Positions 16,466-26,211 are shown, counted from the stretch's first letter. The stretch: 64,000 bases of DNA from Streptantibioticus ferralitis (GCF_029223525.1 NZ_JARHTQ010000014.1:62001-126000), one strand, 5' to 3'. Numbers and translations are program-made. The notes: generated from the sequence alone by a model not told the origin.

Positions 16466-18289
16466 TCAGCCGTGGTAGAGCGCCTCGATCTCCGCCGAGT
16501 AGGACTTCTCGATCGCCTTCCTCTTCAACTTCAGCGAGGGCGTGAGCAGCCCCTTCTCCTCGCTGAACTGCGCCGCGAGGATACGGAACGTACGGATGGA
16601 CTCGGCCTGGGACACCAGGGTGTTGGCGGCGACCACCGCACGCCGGATCTCGGTCTCCAGATCCGGGTCGCGGACCAGCTGCGCGGGCGGCAGCTGCGGC
16701 TTGCCGCGCATCGACAGCCAGTGGGTGACCGACTCGGGGTCGAGGGTGACCAGCGCGGCGATGAACGGCCGGTCGTTGCCGATGACCACACACTGCGCGA
16801 CCAGCGGATGCGCCCGCACCCGCTCTTCGAGCAGCACCGGCGAGACGCTCTTGCCGCCGCTGGTGACCAGGATCTCCTTCTTGCGGCCGGTGATGGTCAG
16901 ATAGCCGTCGTCGTCCAGCGCGCCCAGATCGCCGGTGGCCAGCCAGCCGTCGTGCAGCACCTCGTCGGTCGCCTTCGGGTTGTTCAGATACCCGGTGAAC
17001 ACCTGGCCGCCGCGCAGCCACACCTCGCCGTCATCCGCGATGTGCACGGTGGTACCCGGTACCGGCTGGCCCACGGTGCCGAACCGGGTCCGCTCCGGCG
17101 GGTTGGCGGTCGCGGCGGCCGTCGACTCGGTCAGCCCGTACCCCTCGTAGATCGTCACGCCCGCCCCGGCGAAGAACAGCCCGAGCCGCCGCTCCATCCC
17201 CGAGCCGCCGGACATCCCGTGCCGCATCCGGCCGCCGAGCGCCGCCCGGACCTTGGCGTACACCAGCTTCTCGTACACCTGGTGCTGCATCCGCAGGCCG
17301 GGGCCGGGGCCGGGGCCGGTGCCGAACGCCTTGTGCTCCAGCGCCTCCGCGTACCGCACCGCCACGTCGACGGCCTTGTCGAACGGGCCGAGCCTGCCGT
17401 CCCCCTCCGCCTTGCGGCGCGCCGCGTGGAAGACCTTCTCGAAGACGTACGGGACCGCGAGCGTGAACGTGGGCTTGAAGGCGGCAAGATCGGGGATCAA
17501 GTCCTTTGCCGCCAGGCTCGGTTGGTGGCCGAGCCGCACCCGGGCCCGGATCGCCGCGACCTCCACCATCCGGCCGAAGACGTGCGCCAGCGGCAGGAAC
17601 AGCAAGGTGCCCGCCTCGTCGCCGGGCTTGGAGTGGAACACCGGCTCCCAGCGGGCCACCACGTTGTCGGCCTCCGCCATGAAGTTGGCGTGGGTCAGCA
17701 CACAGCCCTTGGGGCGGCCGGTGGTGCCGGAGGTGTAGATGACGGTGGCCACCGCGTCCGGCGTCACCGCGAAGCGGTGCCTGCTGACCACCTCGTCGTC
17801 GATGTGCGTGCCCGAAGCGGTCAGCTCCCCGACCACCCCGGCGTCCAGCTGCCACAGCCGGGTGAGCTGCGGCAGCCGGTCGACCACCGCGCCGATCGTC
17901 ATGGCGTGGTCCTCGTGCTCGACCACGCAGGCCACCGCTCCGGAGTCGTGCAGCATCCAGTAGACCTGCTCGGACGACGAGGTGGGGTAGACCGGCACCG
18001 GCTGGGCGCCGATCGACCACAACGCGAAGTCGAACAGCGTCCATTCGTAGCGGGTGCGCGCCATGATCCCGACCCGGTCACCGAACCGGATCCCGTGTGC
18101 GAGCAGCCCCTTGGCCAGTGCCAGCACCTCGTCGCGGAAGGCCGCCGCGGTCACGTCCCGCCATTCGCCGTCCGTCTTGCGTCCGAGGACTACGTGGTCC
18201 GGTGACTGCGCGGCATTGTTGTACACGGCGTCGGCCAGCCCTCCGACCTGGGGCGCCGTCGCCAGTGGCGGGACACTGAACCTGCGCAA
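16466..18289 (-). CDS. Long-chain fatty acid-CoA ligase (AMP-forming)
   Basis: 607 residues. The start is TTG 18289, with GAGGAG 5 bases upstream; the open frame continues further up but without homology. The AMP-binding P-loop VIYTSGTTGRPKGCVLTH is intact. The EGYGLTESTAAATANPPERT block, DDGYLTITGRKKEILV and the C-terminal LSMRGKPQLPP-to-KLKRKAIEKSY region are as in FAA1/FadD-type ligases. It activates fatty acids for degradation, lipid synthesis or storage, probably at the inner membrane face. It sits downstream of the MFS gene with a 324-base gap. Confidence 0.9.
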   Translation of the reverse strand: MRRFSVPPLATAPQVGGLADAVYNNAAQSPDHVVLGRKTDGEWRDVTAAAFRDEVLALAKGLLAHGIRFGDRVGIMARTRYEWTLFDFALWSIGAQPVPVYPTSSSEQVYWMLHDSGAVACVVEHEDHAMTIGAVVDRLPQLTRLWQLDAGVVGELTASGTHIDDEVVSRHRFAVTPDAVATVIYTSGTTGRPKGCVLTHANFMAEADNVVARWEPVFHSKPGDEAGTLLFLPLAHVFGRMVEVAAIRARVRLGHQPSLAAKDLIPDLAAFKPTFTLAVPYVFEKVFHAARRKAEGDGRLGPFDKAVDVAVRYAEALEHKAFGTGPGPGPGLRMQHQVYEKLVYAKVRAALGGRMRHGMSGGSGMERRLGLFFAGAGVTIYEGYGLTESTAAATANPPERTRFGTVGQPVPGTTVHIADDGEVWLRGGQVFTGYLNNPKATDEVLHDGWLATGDLGALDDDGYLTITGRKKEILVTSGGKSVSPVLLEERVRAHPLVAQCVVIGNDRPFIAALVTLDPESVTHWLSMRGKPQLPPAQLVRDPDLETEIRRAVVAANTLVSQAESIRTFRILAAQFSEEKGLLTPSLKLKRKAIEKSYSAEIEALYHG

Positions 18290-18613
18290 TTCTGCTCCTC
18301 GGGAGCGCCCCGCGCGGCGCTTCGACGATGGTGCTGTCGCCCGGGGAGGGGCCAGTGGATCGTAAGTGGACCCGCTGGGCAAAGTTGCCGGGCGGGCCCG
18401 TAAGCTACCTGATCCCGTCGCGCTAGGGGAGAGGTCCACAGATCCCGCGAAACCGGATTTGTCGGCCAGCTGATCGCCCGTTCTGTGGGCAAAGGCCGGA
18501 AACAGCGGGAACTTCCGTACGGTTTCACCGATGTAACGGCTCGTGGATCTGCACCGAATCTCTCCGCCATCTTTCCGGCGCACTCACCCGTGCCTTACAG
18601 CCGCCCACGGGAT
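18290..18613. other. Intergenic region, 324 bp
   Basis: This is the gap between the MFS stop and the acyl-CoA ligase start. It should hold the ligase promoter on the minus strand. I see no hairpin with a T-run, no small gene and no repeat that I can support. Confidence 0.5.
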
Positions 18614-20137
18614 TCATCCCGCGTTGACCTCCGCGGGGACCTGTTCGGCCACCTGCCGATGGGCGGTGCGGGCCGGGTTGGGGCCGGCGGGGGTGCGTAC
18701 CAGTACGAGCACCAGCGCCCCGGCGGCCAGGCCCACCGCTCCCGCGGCCAGCGCCGCGGTGTCGAGGCCCGAAGTGAAGGCGGCCCGCAGTACGTGGGGC
18801 GTGGTCACCCGGGCGGCCAGCAGTTCGCGGGCGGCGCCACCGGCCAGTGCCTGCGCGGTGCCGTGCGGGTCGGGCACCCGGCCGGTCAGGCCGTGGGTCA
18901 TCCGGGATGCGGCGAGGGTGCCGAAGAGGGCCACCCCCAGCGCATAGCCGAGCTGCCGGAACGTGTTGACCGCGCCGCCCGCCATCCCCGCCCGGTGCGG
19001 AGGCACCGAGGCCAGCGCGGCCTGGGACAGCGCGGGCGTCGCCACCCCGACACCGACGCCCGCCACCATGAGGCCGGGAACCAGCGCCGCCCAGCCGGAG
19101 TCGGCGCCCAGCACGGCCTGCGCCAGGGCCCCCGCGCCGATCAGCAGCATGCCGAAGCCCACCGTCAGCCGGGCGGACACCCCGTGCGTCAGCCGCCCGC
19201 ACACCGCCGCCACCACGAAGGACGCGGCAGCCAACGGCACCAGCACCAGACCGCCCTGCAGCGGCCTGAAGCCCAGCACCGTCTGCAGCCATATCGAGGT
19301 GTACGGCAACACTCCGAACGCCGCCGCGTTCAGCGCGAACGCCGCCGCCATCACGCCGGTGAACGCCGCGCCCCGGAACAGCCCCAGATCCAGCAGTGGA
19401 TCCGCGGCCCGCCGCTCGACCAGCAAGAACGCGACCAGCGCCACCGCGGCGAGCGCCAGCGCGCCCAGGGTGGCCGCCGAACCCCAGCCCACCGAGTCCG
19501 CGCGCACCACCGCGTAGACGGCCGTCCCGGCGAACAGCGTCCAGGCCGCGGTCCCGGCCACGTCGACCCGCTGCCCGGCGCGCCCGCGCGACTCGCCGAC
19601 CACCCGCAACGTCAGCGCGACCGCCAGCACGCTGACCGGCAGGTTGACGTAGAAGATCCACCGCCAGTCCAGGTTCTGGGTCAGCAGACCGCCGAGCACC
19701 GGGCCAAGTGCCGCCGCCGCACCGGAGACCGCGCCCCACACCCCGAAGGCCACACCGCGATCCCGCCCCTGGTACTCGGAGCCGAGCAGGGAGAGCGTCG
19801 TGGCGAACATCGCCGCGCCTCCGACCCCCTGGACACCGCGCATCGCCACCAGCACATCGGCACTGGAACTCAGCCCGCAGGCCAGCGACGCCCCGGCGAA
19901 GACCACCGTCCCCGCCACGTACATCCGTCGGCGGCCGATGACGTCCGCCGTCGAACCCGCGCCCAGCAGCAGAGCGGCGAGTGCCAGCGCGTAGCCGTCG
20001 ATCACCCACTGGAGGCTGGACAGCGAGGCGCGCAGTGCCCCCGCCATGTCGGGCAGCGCCACCGTCACGATCGTGACGTCGAGCAGCAGCATGAACGTGC
20101 CGAGGCAGACCGCTGTCAGCGGTGCCCACTTGCGCAT
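18614..20137 (-). CDS. MFS drug/metabolite exporter, DHA2-like
   Basis: 507 residues from ATG 20137, with AAGGGG 6 bases upstream. About 14 membrane helices. It has the DHA2 hallmarks: LLLDVTIVTVALPDMAGAL in helix 1, the motif A loop GSTADVIGRRRMYV, and motif C-like AFGVWGAVSGAAAALGPVLG with GGLLTQNLDWRWIFYVNLP. It is a proton-driven exporter of drugs or lipophilic compounds. The gene is divergent from an AsnC-type regulator 116 bases away, which makes control by that regulator likely. Confidence 0.9.
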   Translation of the reverse strand: MRKWAPLTAVCLGTFMLLLDVTIVTVALPDMAGALRASLSSLQWVIDGYALALAALLLGAGSTADVIGRRRMYVAGTVVFAGASLACGLSSSADVLVAMRGVQGVGGAAMFATTLSLLGSEYQGRDRGVAFGVWGAVSGAAAALGPVLGGLLTQNLDWRWIFYVNLPVSVLAVALTLRVVGESRGRAGQRVDVAGTAAWTLFAGTAVYAVVRADSVGWGSAATLGALALAAVALVAFLLVERRAADPLLDLGLFRGAAFTGVMAAAFALNAAAFGVLPYTSIWLQTVLGFRPLQGGLVLVPLAAASFVVAAVCGRLTHGVSARLTVGFGMLLIGAGALAQAVLGADSGWAALVPGLMVAGVGVGVATPALSQAALASVPPHRAGMAGGAVNTFRQLGYALGVALFGTLAASRMTHGLTGRVPDPHGTAQALAGGAARELLAARVTTPHVLRAAFTSGLDTAALAAGAVGLAAGALVLVLVRTPAGPNPARTAHRQVAEQVPAEVNAG

Positions 20138-20253
20138 GGGAAAACCCCTTGTCTCGTTGAGTCGTTGCGGTACGTACGATGAGTGGGCGCGCCGATACAT
20201 GCCAGGCAGTACCTGTGCCACGCCGGAAACCGACATCGGACGGGGGTTTGACG

Positions 20254-21228
20254 GTGGAATCCATTGCTGCTGACGAGCTGGATCTCCAGCTGCTGCAGGC
20301 GCTGCAGCTCGACGGGCGTGCTCCGTTCAGCAAGATCGCGGGCGTGCTCGGCGTCTCGGACCAGACCGTCGCCCGTCGTTACGCCAAACTGCGCAGCCGT
20401 GGCGGGCTGCGGGTCATCGGCGCCACTGATGAGACCCGGATCGGTCGCACCCGCTGGTACCTGCGACTGAGCTGTACCCCGGACGCCGCCGAGGCGCTGG
20501 CCACCGCGCTCGCCCGGCGCCCCGACACCTCCTGGGTCGGGCTGACGTCCGGCGGCACCGAGGTGCTGTGCGTGATGGCCGCGCGCAACCGCGATGAGCG
20601 CGACGCCCTGCTGTTCGACAAGCTCCAGCGCACCCCTCGGGTCACCGCGGTCAGCGCGCACTGCCTGCTGCACACCTTCTACGGGGGTTCGCTCGGCTGG
20701 TTCAGCAAGGCGGAGATCCTCCCCCCGGAGCAGATCGCGGCGCTCACCCCGCCACCGGCCGAGCCGGGGCCGGACCCGGTGGTCCTCGACGCCACCGACG
20801 AACTGCTGCTCGCCGCGCTCGGACGGGACGGCCGCACTCCGGTGACCGAGCTGCGGAAGGTGGCGCAGCAGTCGGAATCCGCGGTGCGGCGGCGCCTCGA
20901 ACAACTGCGGCGCAGCGGTGTGCTGTTCATGGACGTCCAGTTCGACTCCGGACTGATCGGCCAGGAGATGAGGGCCACGCTCTGGCTGACCGTGACCCCG
21001 TCCGCCCTCGGGTCGGTCGGCGCCGCGCTCGCCGCCCATCGGGAGATCGTCTTCGCTGCGGCGATCACCGGGCCGTCGAACATCGTCGCGGTCGCCATCT
21101 GCCGCGACACCATGGCCCTGTACCGGTACCTGAGCGAGCGGATCGGCGCCCTGGACGGCGTTCCACAGGTCGAAACGGCCCCGATGCTGCGGCAGGTCAA
21201 GCGGCTCACCTACGAAGGGCCGCGCTGA
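20254..21228 (+). CDS. Lrp/AsnC-family regulator with duplicated AsnC module
   Basis: 324 residues from GTG 20254 (GGGGG about 7 bases upstream); an in-frame ATG at 20179 has no ribosome-binding site. The first helix-turn-helix lies in LDLQLLQALQLDGRAPFSKI and VSDQTVARRYAKL. An effector-type domain follows, then a second HTH (DELLLAALGRDGRTPVTELR) and a C-terminal AsnC ligand domain (FAAAITGPSNIVAVAICRD). This two-module form is common in Streptomyces. The divergent MFS exporter is its likely target. The palindromic GTACGTAC at 20170-20177 lies in the shared promoter region. Confidence 0.85.
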   Translation: MESIAADELDLQLLQALQLDGRAPFSKIAGVLGVSDQTVARRYAKLRSRGGLRVIGATDETRIGRTRWYLRLSCTPDAAEALATALARRPDTSWVGLTSGGTEVLCVMAARNRDERDALLFDKLQRTPRVTAVSAHCLLHTFYGGSLGWFSKAEILPPEQIAALTPPPAEPGPDPVVLDATDELLLAALGRDGRTPVTELRKVAQQSESAVRRRLEQLRRSGVLFMDVQFDSGLIGQEMRATLWLTVTPSALGSVGAALAAHREIVFAAAITGPSNIVAVAICRDTMALYRYLSERIGALDGVPQVETAPMLRQVKRLTYEGPR

Positions 21229-21234
21229 CCGTCC

Positions 21235-22104
21235 TCACATCGGCCGGTGCAGCCGGTCGCCCGCCGCCAGGATGGTCCGGGACAGCGCCATGGCGGGCTC
21301 CTGGCCCGCCGTACGCTGTCGGCCGTGCAGCAGGACGAAGTCGACGCCGCCGAGCTCCGGCAGGCCCGGTGAGCGGGTCGGCAGGATCCGCAGCCCCGGC
21401 GGGATCAGGCCCTGGGCGTGCGGGACGACGCCCAGCCCGGCCAGCGCCGCCGCGCGTACCCCGCTGAGGCTGCCGCTGGTGCAGGCGATGTGCCAGGTGC
21501 GGCCCGCCCGCTCCAGCACCTCGAGGGCGCGGGCCCGGGTGATGCTCGGCGGCGGGTAGAGGATCAGCGGCACCGGCCGGTCCGGGTCGATCCGCAGCCG
21601 TTCGCCGCCGATCCACACCAGCCGGTCCCGCCACACCAGCCGCCCGTGGGTCTCCCCGGCGGCCCGCTTGCCCAGCACCAAGTCCAGCCGCCCATCGGCC
21701 AGTTGCTGGTGCAGGGTGCCGGACAGTTCGACGGTCAGCTCCAGGTCCACCTCGGGGTGGTCATGGCGGAACCGCTCCAGGATCTCCGGCAGCCGGGTCA
21801 GTACGAAGTCCTCCGAAGCGCCGAAGCGCAGCCGGCCGCGCAGCCGGGTGCCCGCGAAGAAGCCAGCCGCCCGCTCGTTGGCCTCCAGGATCGTCCGGGC
21901 GAAGCCGAGCATCGCCTCGCCGTCCTCGGTCAGCTCCACGCCATGGGTGTCGCGCAGGAACAGCTGCCGCCCGGCGGTCTCCTCCAGCTTGCGTACGTGC
22001 TGGCTCACCGTCGACTGCCGCAGCTCCAACCGGTGCGCGGCCTGGGTGAAGCTCAGCGTCTGCGCCACCGCGAGGAAGGTCCGCAGCTGTGTGGGGTCGA
22101 ACAC
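21235..22104 (-). CDS. LysR-family transcriptional regulator
   Basis: 289 residues from GTG 22104. The N-terminal winged HTH reads LRTFLAVAQTLSFTQAAHRL followed by RQSTVSQHVRKLEETAGRQL, and a LysR substrate domain starts near residue 90 (GRLRFGASEDFVLTRLPEIL). The substrate half is slightly short but ends normally. It is divergent from the BASS-type transporter, the usual layout for a LysR protein and its target. A dyad at 22126-22140 is a possible binding site. No ribosome-binding site is evident for GTG 22104. Confidence 0.9.
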   Translation of the reverse strand: MFDPTQLRTFLAVAQTLSFTQAAHRLELRQSTVSQHVRKLEETAGRQLFLRDTHGVELTEDGEAMLGFARTILEANERAAGFFAGTRLRGRLRFGASEDFVLTRLPEILERFRHDHPEVDLELTVELSGTLHQQLADGRLDLVLGKRAAGETHGRLVWRDRLVWIGGERLRIDPDRPVPLILYPPPSITRARALEVLERAGRTWHIACTSGSLSGVRAAALAGLGVVPHAQGLIPPGLRILPTRSPGLPELGGVDFVLLHGRQRTAGQEPAMALSRTILAAGDRLHRPM

Positions 22105-22125
22105 GCCGTCGATGGTAGCGCGGCT

Positions 22126-22140
22126 ATCGCAAAGTGTGAT
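22126..22140. promoter_or_regulatory. Candidate LysR operator
   Basis: ATCGCAAAGTGTGAT is an imperfect dyad (ATC-CA/TG-GAT). With the preceding T at 22125 it fits the T-N11-A rule of LysR sites. It lies between the divergent regulator and transporter. Confidence 0.35.
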
Positions 22141-22255
22141 GATTATCAGTGCGGTGAACGGGGTTCACAATGAGCCTGGTGCGGAGCAGGCTGATCGAGT
22201 CAGCGCCCCCGTCCCCACGAAGGCGTCCCCTGGTCCGTACCGACTGAGAGAAGAC

Positions 22256-23314
22256 ATGCGCCGCGTCACGATGCCGTCCTGGCCGTCCTGGATGCCGATC
22301 GAACCGTTCATCGTGGCGCTCGTCGCCACGGTCGGCCTGGCGGCGCTGCTGCCCGCCAAGGGCGCGGCGGCGCCGGTCGCCGACGGAGCCTCCACCTTCG
22401 CGATAGCGCTGCTGTTCTTCCTGTACGGCGTCCGGCTCTCCAGCCGCGAGGCACTGGCGGGCCTCAGCCACTGGCGGCTGCACCTGACCGTCGTACTCAG
22501 CACCTTCGTGCTGTTCCCGCTGCTCGCACTGGCGGCGCGCGGCCTGGTCCCGTACGTGCTGACCCCGCAGCTGTACACCGGCTTCGTCTACCTGTGCATC
22601 CTGCCGTCGACCATCCAGTCCTCGATCGCGTTCACCTCGATCGCGCGCGGCAACGTGTCGGCGGCCATCTGCGCCGGGACGTACTCCGCCCTGCTCGGCA
22701 TGGTCGTCACCCCGCTGCTCGCCGGGCTGATGCTGAACTCCAGCGGCGCCGGGTTCTCCGCGCACGGCCTCGTCGACATCGCGCTGCAACTGCTGGCGCC
22801 CTTCCTCGCCGGGCAGCTGCTGCGCCGCTGGATCGGCGGCTTCGTCACCCGGCACAAGAAGGTGCTCGGACTGGTCGACCGCGGCTCGATCCTGTTCGTC
22901 GTCTACACGGCGTTCAGCGAGGGCGTGGTGCACGGCATCTGGCACCAGGTGACGGTGGTCCGGCTGCTGGCGCTGCTCGGGGTGGAGGCGGTGCTGCTCG
23001 GCCTGGTCCTGTGCCTCACGTCGGTGGTCTCCCGCAGGCTCGGCTTCGGGCGGGCGGACCGCACCGCGATCGTCTTCTGCGGCTCCAAGAAGAGCCTGGC
23101 GAACGGACTGCCGATGGCCGGCGTGCTGTTCGGCGCGCACGCGGGGCTGATGATCCTGCCGCTGATGCTGTTCCATCAGATGCAACTCATGGTTTGTGCG
23201 GTGATCGCCAAGCGGTGGTCTCATGACTCAACTGACGCGGACGGCGGCGGGGAAGGTAGCCTGCCATCGGAACGGTCGTCGCCCGACGCCCAGGCCCGCC
23301 CTGTCCACGCTTGA
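22256..23314 (+). CDS. Bile acid:sodium symporter-like (BASS/SBF) transporter
   Basis: 352 residues from ATG 22256. Ten hydrophobic segments are visible, with the family motifs FAIALLFFLYGVRLSSREAL, LCILPSTIQSSIAFTSIARG and FCGSKKSLANGLPMAGVLFG. The last of these marks the SBF-like (PF13593, YfeH/P3-type) subgroup. It likely moves an organic anion with sodium; the substrate is unknown. The C-terminal 40 residues are hydrophilic. It is divergent from the LysR gene. The TatA gene follows 9 bases after its stop, with its GAGGAG overlapping the end of this gene. Confidence 0.85.
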   Translation: MRRVTMPSWPSWMPIEPFIVALVATVGLAALLPAKGAAAPVADGASTFAIALLFFLYGVRLSSREALAGLSHWRLHLTVVLSTFVLFPLLALAARGLVPYVLTPQLYTGFVYLCILPSTIQSSIAFTSIARGNVSAAICAGTYSALLGMVVTPLLAGLMLNSSGAGFSAHGLVDIALQLLAPFLAGQLLRRWIGGFVTRHKKVLGLVDRGSILFVVYTAFSEGVVHGIWHQVTVVRLLALLGVEAVLLGLVLCLTSVVSRRLGFGRADRTAIVFCGSKKSLANGLPMAGVLFGAHAGLMILPLMLFHQMQLMVCAVIAKRWSHDSTDADGGGEGSLPSERSSPDAQARPVHA

Positions 23315-23323
23315 GGAGTATCC

Positions 23324-23584
23324 GTGATCCGCGACCTGTTCACCCCCACGCATCTGCTGATCGTCGCCGTGGTGGCGATCGTCCTGTTCGGCGCCAAGCG
23401 CCTGCCGGACACCGCCCGTCAGCTCGGCAAGTCGATGCGCATCCTGAAGGCGGAGACCAAGGCGCTCAAGGACGAGACCCCGGCGGGCGAGCAGCGCACG
23501 GTGGCCGGCGAGGTGCTCGACGGCGCGGCCGGCCCGGCCGCCGAGCGGCAGGCGAAGAGCGAGGCGTCGGCGCAGGCCCGCTGA
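23324..23584 (+). CDS. tatA: TatA/TatE-type twin-arginine translocase subunit
   Basis: 86 residues from GTG 23324, with GAGGAG at 23311-23316. One membrane helix ([20 protein letters not shown]) contains the conserved FG hinge followed by the amphipathic helix [20 protein letters not shown]. This is the pore-forming TatA type. It is not next to tatBC here, so it is probably an extra copy. FdhD, encoded convergently next door, serves a Tat-exported class of molybdo-enzymes. That link is suggestive only. Confidence 0.88.
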   Translation: MIRDLFTPTHLLIVAVVAIVLFGAKRLPDTARQLGKSMRILKAETKALKDETPAGEQRTVAGEVLDGAAGPAAERQAKSEASAQAR

Positions 23585-23590
23585 CCCGGT

Positions 23591-24439
23591 TCAGCCTCCG
23601 GCCGCCGTCGCCCCGAGCATGACGCGGTGTTCGCCCGCGTAGACGTTCATCGACGATCCGCGCAGGAAGCCGACCAGCGTCATGTCGGCCTCGGCGGCCA
23701 GATCCACGGCGAGCGAAGACGGCGCCGACACGGCCGCGAGCACCGGGATCCCGGCCATCACCGCCTTCTGCGCGAGCTCGAAGGAAGCGCGCCCGGAGAC
23801 CAGCAGCACACTTCCGGACAGGGGAAGCAGGTTCTGCTGGAGGGCGCGTCCCACGAGCTTGTCGACCGCGTTGTGCCGGCCCACGTCCTCCCGTACGTCG
23901 AGGAGTTCGCCGTCCGGTGTGAACAGCGCGGCGGCGTGCAGACCCCCGGTGCGGTCGAAGACCCGCTGCGCGGCCCGCAGCCGGTCCGGGAGCGCCGCCA
24001 GTACCTCGGGGTCCAGCCGCACCGAGGGCGTGTCAGCGAGCTGCCAGCGGGCGGTCGTTGTCACGGCGTCGAGGCTCGCCTTGCCGCACAGCCCGCATGA
24101 GGACGTCGTGTAGACGTTGCGCTCCAAGGTGATGTCGGGGACCGGAACGCCCGCGGCGAGCGTGACGTCGACCACGTTGTAGGTGTTCGCGCCGTCATCC
24201 GTCGCGCCCGCGCAGTAGACGATCGAGGCCAGCTCGTCAGCCGAGCCGAGCACTCCCTCGCTGACCAGGAAACCGGCGGCCAGTGCGAAGTCGTCACCGG
24301 GAGTGCGCATGGTGATCGCCAACGGCTTGCCGTTCAGCCGGATTTCCAGCGGCTCCTCGGCGACCAGAGTGTCCGAGCGATGGCCGACCGCCCCGTCCCT
24401 GACACGTAGTACGCGGCGGCGCTCGGTAACCCGTCCCAT
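23591..24439 (-). CDS. fdhD: Formate dehydrogenase accessory sulfurtransferase FdhD
   Basis: 282 residues from ATG 24439 (MGRVTERRRV), the usual start of the family. An upstream ATG at 24499 adds 20 residues without homology. The sulfur-carrying CxxC is present in SSCGLCGKASLDA. GDDFALAAGFLVSEGVL, the REDVGRHNAVDKLVG motif and GRASFELAQKAVMAGIPVLA are typical. FdhD passes sulfur from a cysteine desulfurase to the molybdenum cofactor of formate dehydrogenases. No formate dehydrogenase gene is in the window. Confidence 0.95.
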   Translation of the reverse strand: MGRVTERRRVLRVRDGAVGHRSDTLVAEEPLEIRLNGKPLAITMRTPGDDFALAAGFLVSEGVLGSADELASIVYCAGATDDGANTYNVVDVTLAAGVPVPDITLERNVYTTSSCGLCGKASLDAVTTTARWQLADTPSVRLDPEVLAALPDRLRAAQRVFDRTGGLHAAALFTPDGELLDVREDVGRHNAVDKLVGRALQQNLLPLSGSVLLVSGRASFELAQKAVMAGIPVLAAVSAPSSLAVDLAAEADMTLVGFLRGSSMNVYAGEHRVMLGATAAGG

Positions 24440-24658
24440 GGTGATCAGTCCCGCTTCCCGAAGTTCGTGTTGGTCGACTCCATGATCTGATGTTGACACG
24501 CTTGACCAGGGTCACACCTCGCGCTGTTTCGCGTGCCCGTTCGTTCCGGTAGACCTTGAGGCCCTCGCAGTACCGTCCGGCCGTTGCCGGTGCGGACCTT
24601 TGCTGTTGTAGAGCTTTGCTGTTGGCCGAGATCTCCCGACTACCGAGCGGAGACCGAC

Positions 24659-26200
24659 ATGGCACCAATCCTCGTACTCAAGCCCGGAACCGCCTGGCAG
24701 GACGCCTGGCGGCGGTGTCTGGACACCGCGCCCGAGGCGTTCACCGAAGACCGGGTACGCAACCTGTGGAACGGCCGCTGGCATGCGGACGGGCATCTGC
24801 TGCCCTGCCAGTCGCCGGTCGACGGCAGTCCCATCGCGGGCCTGCCGCGACTTGACCCGGACGGCGCACACCAGGCGGTACGCGCCTCACTCGACCAGCA
24901 CCGCGCCTGGCGCGATGTTCCGCTGCCCGAGCGCAAGGCGCGGGTGACCGCGGCCCTCGACGCGCTCACCGAACACCGGGAGCTGCTCTCGCTGCTGCTG
25001 GTCTGGGAGATCGGCAAGCCCTGGCGCCTCGCCCAGGCCGACGTGGACCGGGCCATCGACGGCGTCCGCTGGTACGTCGAGGAGATCGACCGCATGGTCG
25101 ACGGCCGTGTCCCGCTGCCCGGTCCGGTCAGCAACATCGCCAGTTGGAACTACCCGATGAGCGTGCTGGTGCACGCCATGCTGGTGCAGATCCTGGCGGG
25201 CAACGCGGTGATCGCCAAGACCCCGACCGACGGAGGACTGGCCTGCCTCACCCTCGCCAGCGCGCTGGCGGTGCGCGAGGGGCTGCCGATCACCTTGGTC
25301 AGCGGTTCCGGCGGGGAGCTGTCCGAGGCGCTGGTGCGGGCGCCGGAGATCGGCTGCGTCTCCTTCGTGGGCGGCCGCGACGCGGGCGGACGGGTCGCCG
25401 CCGATGTCGCCGACCTCGGCAAACGGCACATCCTGGAGCAGGAGGGGCTCAACTGCTGGGGAGTGTGGGAGTACAGCGGCTGGGACACGCTGTCCGGCCA
25501 GATCCGCAAGACCTTCGACTACGCCAAGCAGCGCTGCACCGCCTACCCCCGGTTCGTCGTCCAACGGCAGCTCTTCGACCGGTTCCTGGGCGCCTACCTT
25601 CCGGCGGTCCGCTCGGTGGTGTTCGGTCACCCGCTCGCGGTGGAGGCGCCGGACGACCCGCTGCCCGAGCTGGACTTCGGTCCGGTGATCAACGCCGCGA
25701 AAGCCAAGGAGTTGGCCGAGCTGGTGGACGACGCGATCGACCGCGGCGCCGTGCCGCTGCACCGCGGCACTCTCGCCGCGGGCCGCTTCCTCCCAGGTCA
25801 GGACACCGCCGGCTATATGCCCCCGGTCACCTTGCTGGCTCCGCCGCGATCATCGCCGCTGCACCACGCCGAACCGTTCGGTCCGGTCGACACCGTCGTG
25901 CTGGTCGACACCGAGGCGGAGCTGCTGGCCGCGATGAACGCCAGCAACGGCGCGCTGGTCGCCAGCCTGTCCTGCGACGACGAACGGACGGCGGCGCGCC
26001 TGGCCCCGCAGATCCGCGCGTTCAAGGTCGGCCTGGGCGCACCGCGGTCACGCGGCGACCGCGACGAGCTGTTCGGCGGCTTCGGCGCGTCGTGGCGCGG
26101 CGCCTTCGTAGGCGGCGAGTTGCTGGTGCGGGCCGTCACGGACGGCCCGCGGGGGGAGCGGCTGCCGGGCAACTTCCCTGACTACCACCTGATGCCGTAG
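24659..26200 (+). CDS. Aldehyde dehydrogenase-family protein
   Basis: 513 residues from ATG 24659 (GCGGAGA upstream). The NAD-binding and catalytic folds are recognisable: VSNIASWNYPMSVLVHAMLV, the AGNAVIAKTP segment, the catalytic glutamate in LEQEGLNCWGVWEY and the catalytic cysteine in AKQRCTAYPRFVVQ. The motif around the glutamate is not the usual ELGG, so this is a divergent subfamily. The substrate is unknown. A strong hairpin follows the stop. It appears monocistronic. Confidence 0.85.
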   Translation: MAPILVLKPGTAWQDAWRRCLDTAPEAFTEDRVRNLWNGRWHADGHLLPCQSPVDGSPIAGLPRLDPDGAHQAVRASLDQHRAWRDVPLPERKARVTAALDALTEHRELLSLLLVWEIGKPWRLAQADVDRAIDGVRWYVEEIDRMVDGRVPLPGPVSNIASWNYPMSVLVHAMLVQILAGNAVIAKTPTDGGLACLTLASALAVREGLPITLVSGSGGELSEALVRAPEIGCVSFVGGRDAGGRVAADVADLGKRHILEQEGLNCWGVWEYSGWDTLSGQIRKTFDYAKQRCTAYPRFVVQRQLFDRFLGAYLPAVRSVVFGHPLAVEAPDDPLPELDFGPVINAAKAKELAELVDDAIDRGAVPLHRGTLAAGRFLPGQDTAGYMPPVTLLAPPRSSPLHHAEPFGPVDTVVLVDTEAELLAAMNASNGALVASLSCDDERTAARLAPQIRAFKVGLGAPRSRGDRDELFGGFGASWRGAFVGGELLVRAVTDGPRGERLPGNFPDYHLMP

Positions 26201-26211
26201 CCGCCCGGCCC

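Noticed and set aside
16439-18205. 588-codon plus-strand frame
   Set aside because: Exact antisense shadow of the acyl-CoA ligase; the His/Arg/Gly/Gln-rich product has no family features.
24601-24628. TTTGCTGTT two-copy repeat before the aldehyde dehydrogenase
   Set aside because: Only 9 bases repeated; chance level for a short intergenic region.
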